Source of the DNA: Ecdyonurus torrentis
Taxonomy: Eukaryota > Arthropoda > Insecta > Ephemeroptera > Heptageniidae
DNA length: 64,000 bases
Assembly: GCA_949318235.1 (NCBI GenBank)
Contig: OX439131.1
Coordinates: forward strand, 29,017,518 to 29,081,517
Direction of reading: 5' to 3'
The notes beneath the pieces were generated by a model. That model made no database searches. It had not been told where the DNA came from and saw only the letters and a list, made by a program, of their open reading frames with translations. Below, one piece after another: positions 27,476-62,709 of the stretch (positions are counted from its first letter, which is position 1; each line of letters opens with the position of its first letter). The position numbers were made by a program, and so were the translations under genes.

Positions 27476-27825
27476 TGTTTTGTTTTACTATCACAATATT
27501 TCGTGTTCTTGAGGCGTGTGTTGCACTACAATATATCGCGTTAACTGTTTATTAATGCGCCGTGATATGCATCGACGATAAAATTATTTACATACTTCAA
27601 CTTGAGGTCGAGGTCAAGTACGTTTTAACCCATATTATTATTCACATTATTTGACATTTAACTGACCTCTTATCATTTCTAATCAAAAACTTACTTAAAA
27701 ATTTTTAATTTAAAATTAAAAATTATTACGACTACGAGCAAAATTATATTTCTCGATATTACGAGCGCGCGATTAATATATTTATGCAAGTGTGATGCAG
27801 TTCTTTTGAATGGATAAGTTCTTAC

Positions 27826-27960
27826 CGCGATGCCGCGAAGGAGAAAGTGATTACTGGACGAACACCACACACGCTACTCAAGAGCAACTTGAAAATATAA
27901 ACGAGGTGTCCCGCTACAAGCGTGTGTGTCTACACCATTCCACTCCTACTTTAATATAAC
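27826..27960 (-). other. candidate 5' untranslated exon / promoter region of GBA
   Basis: About 350 bp upstream of the GBA start codon the sequence becomes less AT-rich. It contains a good minus-strand splice donor (GCATCGCG followed by GTAAGAAC, donor at 27825-27824). A non-coding first exon spliced to the coding start exon would explain this, but the possible acceptor near 27490 has a weak pyrimidine tract. This is inference from composition and one splice site. Confidence 0.3.
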
Positions 27961-29280
27961 ACACATACTTGGGTTTTCATTTTGATTACGACATCACTGG
28001 AATAATAAATTGTTACGTTATAGTAGTGGTACGTTTTATATAACTTTCGCGCGCAAGTAAGATTTTAGACCTAACATCAGCTAAGTAGAAGTGATTGATT
28101 CTTAGTAATTGCAAATAATAAACAGTAATTTTAATTTGAAATATTTATTTATAAAAGCGATTGCCTTATTAAGTTTGATTAAAAAGAGACTATACTATAT
28201 AATGTCATTATATAAATTACTTTTTTTTCAGTTAGTTAAAAGTCAACATATAAAGTATTGAAATAAATAATTTTATTAATAACTTTCATTACATAGACAT
28301 TAAGACAAAACTTTGTTTAATTATCTCTTCAAAGCTTTACTGTATACATAAAATCATTTTAAATTTTTTTAGCAAGTATTTGCATAATAACAGAAGCACA
28401 CAAATATTTTTTTTTTTAAAGAACTCTGTATATAAAGCTCTAATTGAAGAAAAAGAAAATCATAAAATTCTTAAATTCAATTTAAAGTTTTTGGATACTA
28501 AAAAGCCTGAGAAAGCGATTTATATCCAAAACTTGACATTTAATTTTTATTCATGACTGTGTATTAACAGACAATATTTTCAAAGGTAGTGGATCTTCAT
28601 TACTTTCTTTAGTATAATATAGCATGGATAATTTTTTATTCCCGTTTTACTATTGTTGATAGAAATTCAATTTTATTATAAAAACATAATTTGCTTTTGA
28701 GTGAAAGTGTAAATATTATGAATGAAACTGATAAACTGGCGCGAATTGACAAATAATCATTTTTATTAGATTTATAATTTTTATTGATACATTTATATTA
28801 TGAATAATTTTTTTATTTTTAAAAATAAAAAGCTTTTAATAACACTATAAATTATAACATAACTGAATTTAAAAACTATGTACTAGCTAGCTACATTTCA
28901 TTCACAAAGTTGTAAGACCTTTAAAAGGATTTTTTTAAAACTTTGTTTAAACTTTTTTTTTTTTTTTTTTTTTGAATACGATACGATAAATACGAAATTA
29001 TGATACTTGCACAAATTCTACATAATATTAACATTATATTTTGTCACTGCATTGCAGTAACAAACAAAGTGCAAATAAATAAATAGTTCTTTAAATTTCA
29101 AGAATTTAATACTACGACTTCCATTATTCTGGGGGGGGGGGGGGGGGGGGTTCTCATGTTTAATAAGTTACAAATTGCTTTTCAAAAGTTTTAGGTAACC
29201 AAATGATAAATAAACAATAACAGTTGAATCAGTACTAAAATAAGTTTTTATTATTTTATTTTCTCTATCAAACCTCTAGC
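27961..29280. other. intergenic AT-rich DNA, G20 run
   Basis: No exon or RNA gene is seen between the GBA upstream region and the SINE at 29281. The only marked features are T runs near 28954-28972 and a 20-base G homopolymer at 29131-29150. Confidence 0.6.
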
Positions 29281-29612
29281 CGAGGTACAACTTATGCTAG
29301 TTATTTACATATTTATATTGCATTTATATTGGATTTACATTCCAGAGACTTCCGAAACCCTATCATTAGATTAAGGTTCTTCCATGGCGGGTCGGCCATG
29401 GCCTGGCAAATCCTTACTGGCATTCGCCTTTACATACCGAGGAAACCATGAAAACCTTGGTCAGGAAGGTCGGCAATGGATTCCCTGAGATATCCATTAC
29501 CTCCCGAATGCACTGTGGATTCCCGGTGGCTTGAGTTTTTATGAAAAACTGAAAAACCTTGCTACACCCGGGAATCAAACCCGTGTCCCCTCGCAGATGA
29601 GTCAGACACACA
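29281..29612 (-). mobile_element. tRNA-derived SINE, 5'-truncated
   Basis: On the minus strand the element contains a polymerase III B-box-like word (GGTTTGATTCC, complement at 29571-29582) set in a tRNA-like T-arm context, with CCCGGG beside it. A GC-richer body of about 250 bp follows (TGGTCAGGAAGGTCGGC, CCATGGCCGACCCGCCATGG), then an AT-rich tail. The A box expected 30-40 bp upstream of the B box is not recognisable, so the 5' end appears lost. The open frame at 29414-29611 is a shadow of the SINE. I cannot name the family. Confidence 0.65.
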
Positions 29613-29724
29613 TTTTAATGTGCAATTTTTACATGCTATTTGACCTTAAAAAAGAAATATTTGGTACAGGCTAAAAAAATAAGTAAACTTAAACAACAAG
29701 TAAACATATAATTAATGACGACAG

Positions 29725-29758
<34 letters not shown>

Positions 29759-29946
29759 TAATAATAGATAACATTTCTTACTTATTTACTTAACTATTTC
29801 TAAATATTTTATTACGAATAAATAAATAAATCAGTCAGTCAATATATTATTAAATTAATTGTAATCAGATCCTTATATATTTAAGGAAGAAATCAACTTT
29901 GAGATAATTGCTTGATAAAAGAAGATATAGTAACACATAGATAAAA

Positions 29947-30456
29947 TTTAAAAAATTGGGGAATGGGAAATTATGGTGTGAATTGTCAAGAACACCTTGC
30001 ATGAAATTTGAGCATAGGTAATAACAAGCTCGCTAAAGCACATATCATAATCCTCTGCAATTTAATAATTATAATAACAAAAATGGTCTTTATTAAAAGG
30101 CCACAAAAGGAACACGCACACTAGTAATTTAGAAGTAATTTACAAATACTTCTTGTTGCAAGCAATATGTGTAACTGTTTTTTTTGTCACGCAAAGCAAA
30201 ATGTGTATCTCGATTTTTGTCACGCGAAGCAATATGTGTAAGCTGAGCGCCATCTAAATAACGTTCAGAAACAAATTACACATTTAGCTTAGCTTGATAA
30301 AAAACGAGATACACATATTACTACGCGTGACAAATAACGAGTTACAAGATCGCGTTTTAATTTTGGACGACTTTCGGTTAGAATAGGCCTATATTTTCTC
30401 TCTCATGCAATTCTTGTCAAATAACAGCCCAATTTCCCATTCCACAATTTTTAAAA
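29947..30456. mobile_element. large fold-back element, family H
   Basis: About 510 bp bounded by inverted ends. The left has AAAAATTGGGGAATGGGAAA, and the reverse complement of the right reads AAAAATTGTGGAATGGGAAA. A second inner level of inverted repetition involves several copies of GCAATATGTGTA and GTCACGCGAAG words near 30170-30340. No coding capacity. It lies between the 3' end of GON4L and the SINE. Confidence 0.75.
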
Positions 30457-30603
30457 TTGACATATTTTTCAAATCATCTTTATATCAATCAGATCCTTAT
30501 ATTTACATTTTACATGAAAAAAAAAGTAATAAATATTCTCACTACTCTGTCTCATACATGCATATTTTATTTTCTAAATTAATTAAACTTTATATGTAAT
30601 TTT

Positions 30604-30609
30604 TTATTT
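30604..30609 (-). terminator. AATAAA polyadenylation signal of GON4L
   Basis: On the minus strand AATAAA occurs about 55 bases after the GON4L stop codon, which suits a short 3' untranslated region. In AT-rich DNA this word is common, so the position rather than the word is the support. Confidence 0.45.
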
Positions 30610-30664
30610 TAACATTGCTTAACATTCTTCCACCATAAGAATAAAGATGAATGGTACTTGCAAA

Positions 30665-44087
<13,423 letters not shown>

Positions 44088-44242
44088 AATCAATGCAATT
44101 ACAAAATAGCTCTATACTTTATGCTTGTCGCAATACAAATAACTTCTAGAATTTAACATAAATATAACTGAACTATGATTTCTCTTGCTTCTCTCCACTT
44201 TTTTTGTTGTTACTGTTTCGATGTTGTTGTTGTTATTTTCAC

Positions 44243-44254
44243 TTTGCGCGCCAA
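44243..44254. promoter_or_regulatory. E2F-like site upstream of GON4L
   Basis: TTTGCGCGCCAA, a near-palindromic match to E2F/DP-type sites, lies about 155 bp upstream of the GON4L start codon. A YY1-like AAGATGGCAGC lies nearby at about 44299. Regulation is inferred from position only. Confidence 0.35.
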
Positions 44255-44309
44255 CGTCAGCTGCTAGCTAACAATCTAGAGCTTTAATATGCAGCCATAA
44301 GATGGCAGC

Positions 44310-45003
44310 ACTATGAATTTTTAGAAAATTTGGTGGCAAATTGGCAAAATATTCAACCACTCAAAGAATCGCGACAGAATCGTACATTACCATAATTATC
44401 AATAAAATTATAATGGAATATTAAATAATTTAAAGATAACATAATTGAAACTGTATTGATTGATTGATTGATTGATTGATTAAGGTGATGATAAATATGA
44501 AATATTTTTCTCAGATTTGATGTAGAATATTTTAGACTAGATAGCAGAACGAATAAGTTTGTCAAAATTTTATAAATTTATTATTTTATATTGCGCTTGC
44601 GTGACCTGAATAATAGATCTGTGATATGTATGTTATTTTCATTGAGCTTTTTAGGTTTTCCGTTTCCCTAACACAAAATACAAAATCATGCACAAAAGGG
44701 ATGATAGTATTTTATATCTATCTAATGCGCGGCGATCACCGCACGCAGTATAATATGCATATGCACGCGGCGAGAGTGTCGTCATATGTTAGCAGTATTA
44801 CGTATTGCAATAATATATGTATATAAAAATATGAGTCCGAGATATATTGTACTTGTAACTTTAGATCAAACTGCAAGTTTTTAAAACAAAAATCAAGTTA
44901 TGATAAAAGTTAATTTTAGCTGCACCAGCAGCAGCAAAAATAAATAAAATAGAGTGAGGGGGGGGCTGGGGGGGGTATTAACGAAGCAGAAGATTAAAAT
45001 AAA
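44310..45003. other. intergenic DNA with (ATTG)n and G-rich patches
   Basis: No gene is seen. A short (ATTG)n run is at about 44457-44481. A G-rich patch of two 8-base G runs split by CT is at about 44958-44976. Confidence 0.5.
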
Positions 45004-45260
45004 ATATTCCAAAAGAGGACATCGCACTAAATCGATATATATGATGTGATTTACTATAATTTTTGAGTTCATAAAGTATTTTTATGTAATCTTTTAAAGT
45101 CGTGAAATAAAGCGTCACGGTCAGTATAACTTTTTTCTATGCCTATACCGACCATGACGTCATTTTTCGATTTTCAAAAATTAATTAAGAATACTTGATT
45201 AACTCAATAATTAGAAAATCACGGATCAATCGATAATCAGGACAATATGTCCTAGAATAT
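45004..45260. mobile_element. fold-back element, family I, copy 1
   Basis: The ends are ATATTCCAAAAGAGGACATC and GACAATATGTCCTAGAATAT. Inner arms (TTTTTGAGTTCATAAAGTAT against TACTTGATTAACTC, and GTCACGGTC against GACCATGACGTC) make a long imperfect hairpin centred on GTATAACTTTTTTCTATGCC. About 257 bp with no coding capacity. Confidence 0.8.
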
Positions 45261-46466
45261 GAAATAAAATTATCCCCTAAATTTTTTTGGTGTCTTTCTC
45301 ATTGTCATTATATGATATTCATATAAACAGAAAACACGGTCGGGTATTTTGATAACTTTTGCCTAATTTTTATATTATAAAATCAAAATATAATAATGTA
45401 TTGTTTCATCGATATTATATATTTTTGTTCTCGTGTACAGTCTAACAGCACATAACATATATTGCAGGAAACCATTATTCAGCGTTGCCGAGTCATGCGG
45501 ATCCTATAATATTGTCGAGTGAGAATAAGCCAAAAACTACAAAAAGTAAAAAGGCTATGATGCTGTATATCAACATGGATTTGTGATCATGAGTACTTCC
45601 ATGGAAGTTTAACTGCAGTTTAACTTTCTGCGTATATATATATTATATAATAATTAAGTCACATCAGAAGTGAATGTGATCAACCGATCAATACCTATCT
45701 TATGGTCAAAACAGCTATAATAACTTGTCTTCTTTACTTTGTCTAAATGGTTAATGGTTGCAAACATGTTTATATAAAATAGGGGCCTAAACTTAATTTT
45801 CCTTCTTACAATTTATTATCTTTCTATTAACTTAAGAACTTACCTGCACACTCATAACATGCATCTCATTTTTTTTTTTTTTTTTTTTTTTTTTTACCAA
45901 AACGAAAATGTTATGCCATAAGTTATTTATCCAGATATGAAAATATTTTAATGTTATAGTCGAGAAGTAAAAAAGTTAAAATAATACAATATCATATCAT
46001 GATTCAAATTCTATCATCCCATTCATGAAGGCCTCTTTTTACCCTGAGTCAAGGGTTACTTATATGATTTGTGACTTATTTTGACTGTTTATTACAACAT
46101 GACCAATGAATTTTTGTGTGCAAAATAGTTATTTATTTGTATATAAGATACTCACATAAGGAGAAAACCCAAGAAAAATTTTAAGAGCATAATATAATAA
46201 AAATTTAGTCACCTTTATAGGTGTTCCATTCCACCTTGTAAAATATTAATATCTCTACAGCACAGACCAGAAATTAATATTATTTCAAATTACAATTATA
46301 AATGTTTGTTAATGAATGATCATGCAATACAGGAGAAATATAAAAAGAAAAACTTTTCCTTGCTTCAAAAAAAAAAAAAAAAAAAAAAAAAAGTGGACGT
46401 TATATTATAGTTATAATATAAGTGGTCTCAATGAGGAAGACCAATTTTTTTAAGGAGTTTTAGTTT

Positions 46467-46720
46467 ATATTCTAAAACAGCACACTGTCCTGAATTAATT
46501 GATACGTGAATTTGTAATTTTTGAGCTCGTAAGTATTTTTAATGAATTTTTCAAACTCGAACAATGATGTCTCGGTCGGTAACTCATTCATGAGGGTATA
46601 GGAAAAAGTTACCGACTGTGACGTTATTCCACAACTTTCAAAAATTAATTAAAAATACTTATAAATCATAAAATTAGACAATCGCATATAGATTCAAGAC
46701 GATGTCTTCTTTTAGAATAT
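46467..46720. mobile_element. fold-back element, family I, copy 2
   Basis: The ends are ATATTCTAAAACAGCACACT and GATGTCTTCTTTTAGAATAT. It shares the interior with copy 1 (TTTGAGCTCGTAAGTATTTT, TCTCGGTCGGTAA, TTACCGACTGTGACGTTATT, TTTCAAAAATTAATTAA). About 254 bp, 1.2 kb from copy 1 and in the same orientation. Confidence 0.8.
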
Positions 46721-49700
46721 GCAAACCTTTATTCTCTAATTTTGTCAAGTCTTCTTCATTACCCCCGTAAAAGTGTATCACGTATCCTTTCACGGGATAA
46801 TTTTAGTTTGCTATAAATCTTGCTTAAAATATTGAAAGTGCAATAACTAATCTACCATTTACCATTATAGTGAGCTCATTTAGCAAACGCTCTAAAAATT
46901 TATATAAAAAATTTATAAAAACACTTTTCAACTAAAAAAAAAAAAAAAAAAAAAATGCATGCAGAGATTTTAGAGAAGTTTATTGAAGCAGGATTTATTT
47001 TTATCTCCAATTAGGTCTTTCATCGCAAATTTATCACGAGGAAAAAAAAGTACTCAAATTGAAATTTATGTGTGCAAGTTAATTAAATCTTACGTATAGC
47101 AATATGAAAGTTAAGAACTGCAACTTTTATTTAATAACTTCAATTTCATACTAATGCACCCCGTGGACTCAATTTACCTCGGGTTTCCTTGACTAATATA
47201 ATGAAAATAACACACATGAGAATAAGTTTGTTCCCACTTATTTACTCATTTTACATAATTATATAGAAGTAGGAAAATGGAGAATAAAAAATGCAAATAA
47301 AGTTTAAAAATATTACTGATAGTTATAAAAAACAATGAAGCAAAAATATAAATAAATTACAAGTAAATACAAAACAAATAAGTGTTTAGGAGTAGGAAGA
47401 AAAAAATAAATAAATAGTCTATAAATTGGCTGCGCGCAGTTCGAAGCTGCACTGAAAGGCTACTCGCTTTATTCCAAAAAATATAACAAAATGTTGAACA
47501 ATGTCAAAGATATTCTCTTATCATTTTTTTTTTTCATATAATATATATTATTTTTTAATTATTATTTCTAACAATTTTGTTTCAATATAAGTAGCACGAT
47601 CTCCTTCTATTCCATTTTATAAAAAAACAAAAGCACAGAGATTCTTTTTAAACAATTAATATCTCTGCTATAAACAGACATGAAAACATAAAATGCAATT
47701 ATAAATATTTATTTCATTTTATTTTACGTTACAAATACAAATTATCATTATTATATTTCTTTTAGAATAGAGGAGAATATTTTTTCAATGTACAACTTCA
47801 ATATTCTTACAGCAAAAAAGTCTTTTTTGTAAAAATATTGCAATATAGCTCTGCATATTATTAACCTAAATATAAGACCAACATAATCATTTTTTTTTTT
47901 ATATTTATAATAATTATAATAATGCTTTTCTTTCTATTTATTATTCTTATTAATTTCTCTTTAATTCATAGTAAAAAGAAAAAATCTTGTGTTTGTATCA
48001 TTATAATTTTTTTTTAATATATATTATGTATTTTTTTATTAGTTTTAATCTAAAACTAAAGCTGTTTGTTGTGTCATCTATGTTTCACTTTTTCCCATTG
48101 AAATTGATATATAAATTCTATATTTTTTTTAATATATTATTATTTTTTTTATTATTATTCATTAAAAATTTTAAAATCAACTTTTTTTTTTATTTATATT
48201 TAAGCATCCAAATTTTATATCAAAATAAAATTTGGATAAATAACAGAATACAGCTTGATAAAGTTTTTTTTTCTTTAATTACCCTATATAGATTCTTAAC
48301 AACGATGATTATTGCAGGCTCAGAGGCTCTAAAGATCACTCACTTCTCACTGGTTTGTCTTTCTCACAAAGATAACGAAAAAAATTAATTAATTATTAAT
48401 TAATTATCTTAAATATAACATTTTTTATCATTATATTATTAGAGAAAGTTTATTTAAAAAAATTTTATACAACAAAAAACAAAACAAAAGTATTTACTCC
48501 TGGAGTAAATTTTTCGAGAATTTCACAGACTATTTTAGTTGCTTTTTTATTATTAACATTTTTTTTAAGGATATATATTTTTTAATATATATATTTTTCT
48601 TACATATTATTATTTTTTATACCCTTATCGATGGTGTTTATTAGAATTTTTTATAATATATAGAACATTTTTATATAATAATTATAATAATAAAAAAACA
48701 TCTCTCTTTGAAAATATTTGGAAACAAATAGAAATTTGCTTTCAACAATAGATTTTTACCTTTTTTTTTTTTTTATCTAAATGGTCCAGCCATTTTATAA
48801 TACATTATTTTTTTACACATTTTTTTTCTTTCTTGTTTTTTTATGTAGACGTGTAGGCTAATAAAATACTATATTTATTCGTACCACAATATAATATACT
48901 GTGACATACACTGCAAAGGTGTAAAAACACAGCTCCCTAATAACTTTTTATTGAGCACCCTAATTTTTTTACATACTTCTTTAAAGCTAACTTTTTGTAT
49001 TCTAATATTGCACAGGTCTACAACCTTTTTTTCACGCTTCTAAAATAATTATTATTATATTTTTTTTTCTTTATTTTTATGCGTGTGAATTAACTTTTTA
49101 TTTTTTTTAAAAAAATGCACACGACATCACCTATATCTTTGGAGTCCATTTTTTGTGTAATAATGCAAAAACAAAAAAATGTTACATATATATATTTTTT
49201 TCTCTTTTTTGCAATTTCATATACATATAATTATTGAGCACCAAATAGAGTTTGTCTCAAAATTGTCTCTTGAGGAAATTTAAATTATATGTATATATGT
49301 ATGTCTTCACGTGTTTTAACGAACAACAAATAACACGCGACCACTTTTTTATTTATTTATTAAATATTTTCATTATTTCTCTTAATTTTGCAACAGTCAT
49401 TATAATATAATAATATTTTTTTTTTATTGTTTTATATTTTTAAGCAGCGCCACTATTTCAGCGGAAGAACAGAGAAACACAGCCACCCCCTCACTTTTTT
49501 TTAATTTTTTTTTTAATATTTGTGTGTGTTACAGAGGGAAAAAATAAAATAAAAAATTGAACAAAATTATAAATTGTTTGTAATATGAGTTGGCAAATTA
49601 AAAAAATAGTGTGTAGCGCTTTAATGAGTGCGTGACAATTATTTTTTACTCTACTTTTTTTATTTCTAATAAAACAAAAATAATAATAAAAAAAAATTGA

Positions 49701-49982
49701 AATAAAAATTTGGACAGAGATATAATTCTTTCTTATTTTAATTTCTAATTTAATTATTTCTTTAATTATTATTATATTATTATTCCATAATAGATAGCAC
49801 GAAGAGGTAAAGCTAGAGAATGAAGGTTCAAGTGTAATTGATTTCTTTTTTTATTAATTTTTTTAGTAAGTGGTAGCACGATGAACAGTTGATGTTGGTG
49901 GCTGTGGATGTGGATGTTGATCATCTTCATCGTATTCATCATCGCTTGATCCCATTCTCTGTCTCCTCTTCGTGATTGGACG
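46721..49982. other. intergenic / probable HCN 3' untranslated DNA, T-rich on plus strand
   Basis: No coding homology is seen. From about 47.9 to 49.8 kb the plus strand has a marked excess of T over A with many T runs of 8-13. This would be A-rich in the HCN transcript sense. Several AATAAA words occur on the minus strand, but none stands out as the true polyadenylation signal. The plus-strand open frame 47987-48388 is T-rich, hydrophobic by composition and not recognised. Confidence 0.5.
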
Positions 49983-59695
<9,713 letters not shown>

Positions 59696-62674
59696 CTGTA
59701 ATCAACAAACACAACACACCGTTTTTTGCGCCTCTAAAAAAAATAGTTTTTTTTGTTTTTCAACTCCTTTTATTATATTAATTAATATTTTCATTTTATT
59801 TTATTTTTTTATATTTCCATGTTATACTATATTTTTATTATATATTTTTTTTGTTTATATTTTATTGTCTACAGCATCTAAATAAACAAAGTCACTCATT
59901 GCCATTCGCTCACATCGTTTATTCAATAAAAAAGACAACAACAACACCACATAAACACATCATTAACAATTACATAATTAATATTTCAACATTGTTTTTT
60001 TTTTCTTTTTATAATATAATGTTAATTTTTTATATAAAAATAAAAATGTTTATTTTAAATAAGTATAATTGATGAGGTATATTTTTTATTATTAAAAAAA
60101 AAATGAAAAAAAAAAAATATTTGATTATTTTATTAAAATGAATGATAAAATAAAAAATATATATAATTTTTTTTTTTTGTATGAAAACAAGTAGTAATGA
60201 TACGAATAATAATAATGAGTTTAATGAAAAGGTTACATTCCTAGTACTTTAAAATTGTATGAAACAAAAATGTCTTTTTCACTAAATTATTAACATCCCT
60301 CCCTTTTTTTTTTATTTCCTTATCTTAAATAATATAAAATTCGTGACGTAATTTTTTTTACTCTTTATCTGGGATGAGAGCCAAGACGAGATATTAATTT
60401 TATAAGGTTTTATATCATACCCTGTCTTACACGTTTGTTATACGTGTATAATATTTCTTAACGTTGTATAGTCATTTTTGGCTTTATCCCATCATACTGT
60501 ACGTTAAAATCATTTTCAGTACAAATCAGTGTTCAAGATTTGTAGTTAATAAATAATTAACCTCTCTCTTTAAAAAAATATTTTAATCACGATAATATTA
60601 TTAAAAATTCCTCATCAATCTAAACTTTAATTTTTGTCTACTTTTTTGTTGTTAATAATATTAAAAAATATATAATATAACTATTTTTCTATAATATTTT
60701 ACTACTAAAAAATACAAACTCTAATACGTCTGGTCTAGGGGAATATTTCTTTAAAATAATTTTTAAAAATTAAAATTTATGTCAATAGGGATCTATTAAA
60801 AAAAAATCAAAAAAAGAACGTTGGAAAGACACATATACAATTTTTTTTCTTTTCTTTAAATAAAAAAAAGTAGTTTTCTAAGATTTTTCATCTAAAGAAA
60901 TCCTAATTATCTATGAGAAATTCGTGCTATTCCTAAACATCGACTAACACATAATAAAATATATAAAAAAAATGGCCTACATTCTAATTAAAAAAAAAAA
61001 AAATAAGTAAAATTAAGAAAAGAAAAAGTAAATTTGGTGTGTAAAAGTGTTTGTGTCTACTTGAACAAAAATAATAAATAAATGCATGTTTAATGTATTA
61101 TTTTTATTTCTAAATAAAAAGCAGCTTATTAAAAAAATATATTTGATTTTACATAATACTCACGCAAAAATAATCATTGATGTATCTATTTAATACATAC
61201 TATAGGCTGCAGGGAAAAAAGGAATAGGTTACTATAAAATATTTTCCTAGAGTAGCTTCATCAGCTCTAGAAAAAACAAACAAAATAAATAATAAATATA
61301 TTTTGTATCATTTTATATATAATATATTTTGGCGAAGACGAACTGAAAGAAACAAAAGGCAGCAACAGCAGCAGCAAAAATAGCAGCAACAACAGCAGCC
61401 TTCATAGCGATGTAATACGATGATGTAAATATGATGATTCGCGTGTGATTGATTTTTTTATTTGTGTGGTTTTCATAGTCATGTGTCTTATAAAATAAAA
61501 ATGAGAGACCATGAGAACGATTAACAAAAAATGTGTGTCGTCCGTCATTTTTTTTTTTTTTTTTTTTTATTTTGGACGTGATAGAGAGAAGAGCGATAGG
61601 TATAGAGGAAAAAAAATAAAAAATAAATTAAGCTCATGCGCTGATCTGCTGCTGTAGCGGCTAAAGCGGCATTAAAGTTGTTGTTTGTTTGTTTTTTGTT
61701 TTTGTTACTTGTTGGGCGTAGCGTAAGTATATAATAGCCATGCAGCAAGCTCCATGCGGCACGGCGGAAAAATTCGGCAAGAGCGCCAGAAATAATAAAA
61801 CCCGAATCTTCATTTATTTCAGGTATAAGGAAATTATTAATTATTTATTCAGAAAGGGGATTTTTTATCTATTAATATTTAATTATCTGTTCTTTCTAAC
61901 GTCTTTTTTGTTGTAAATTTTTTTTTATAAAAATTTATTCATAAATTTTTGGAACTTTTTTTTTCATTCGTAAGCAAGGTTACCTTAAAAATGAGATTGC
62001 TTTTGCTGAACTTTTGCTTCTTTTTGCTCGGGCCATCTGAGCTGAGGCGACCCCTCCTTTCTGTGCGCTTTTTTTGAAGGTTCTGCAAGATCTAGAAAAA
62101 AGCGAAAGAAACACGAGATAGAGAGATGCAGCCTTCACCAGTCCCAAACATTGAGCTGTTTTTTTTTTACTTGTTTTTTGATTTTGATATTCTGTTATTC
62201 ATTCTTCTTCTCTGACCCGATATTTTGTATTTTTTTTTCAAAAATGAAAGGAAAAAAGATAAAAAAAAAGTGATAGACAAGATCAAGAAGAGATATATAA
62301 TTGTAATAAAATTAAGAGCAATCTCTTTGTGCTGGTTTTAGATTAGAAAAAAAAACTGTATTGCAAGCTTTTATACTTTTTATTGTAAAAAAAAAAAAAT
62401 TGTATATACAAAAAATTGAATTACTCAAGAAAATCAGCTCTAAATTGTTTTTGTCATTCCTAGTGTAGGCTACATACTATAGAAAGTTGTTGTATATATA
62501 TTTTTTTACTTATAAGATTATAATGAAGGGAGAGTGAAGAATGAAGTAAAAGTTTTAAAAGTCTGTGGATGTCAAAAGCTCATAGCAAACACTAGATAGA
62601 TATTTGTGACATTGAAACAAAAACAACAACAAAAAATATATGCAGGCATAAAATGTAATAATAAAAAAAGAACG

Positions 62675-62709
<35 letters not shown>

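Noticed and set aside
29414..29611. Minus-strand open frame of 65 codons
   Set aside because: It lies wholly within the SINE body and is a shadow of that repeat.
47987..48388. 133-codon hydrophobic plus-strand open frame
   Set aside because: Composition (Phe/Ile/Leu/Lys/Asn) follows from T-rich DNA and no membrane-protein family pattern is visible.
61640..61815. Minus-strand ATG with a signal-peptide-like start (MKIRVLLFLALLPNF)
   Set aside because: The frame soon becomes Asn/Ala low complexity. No downstream exon or homology was found.
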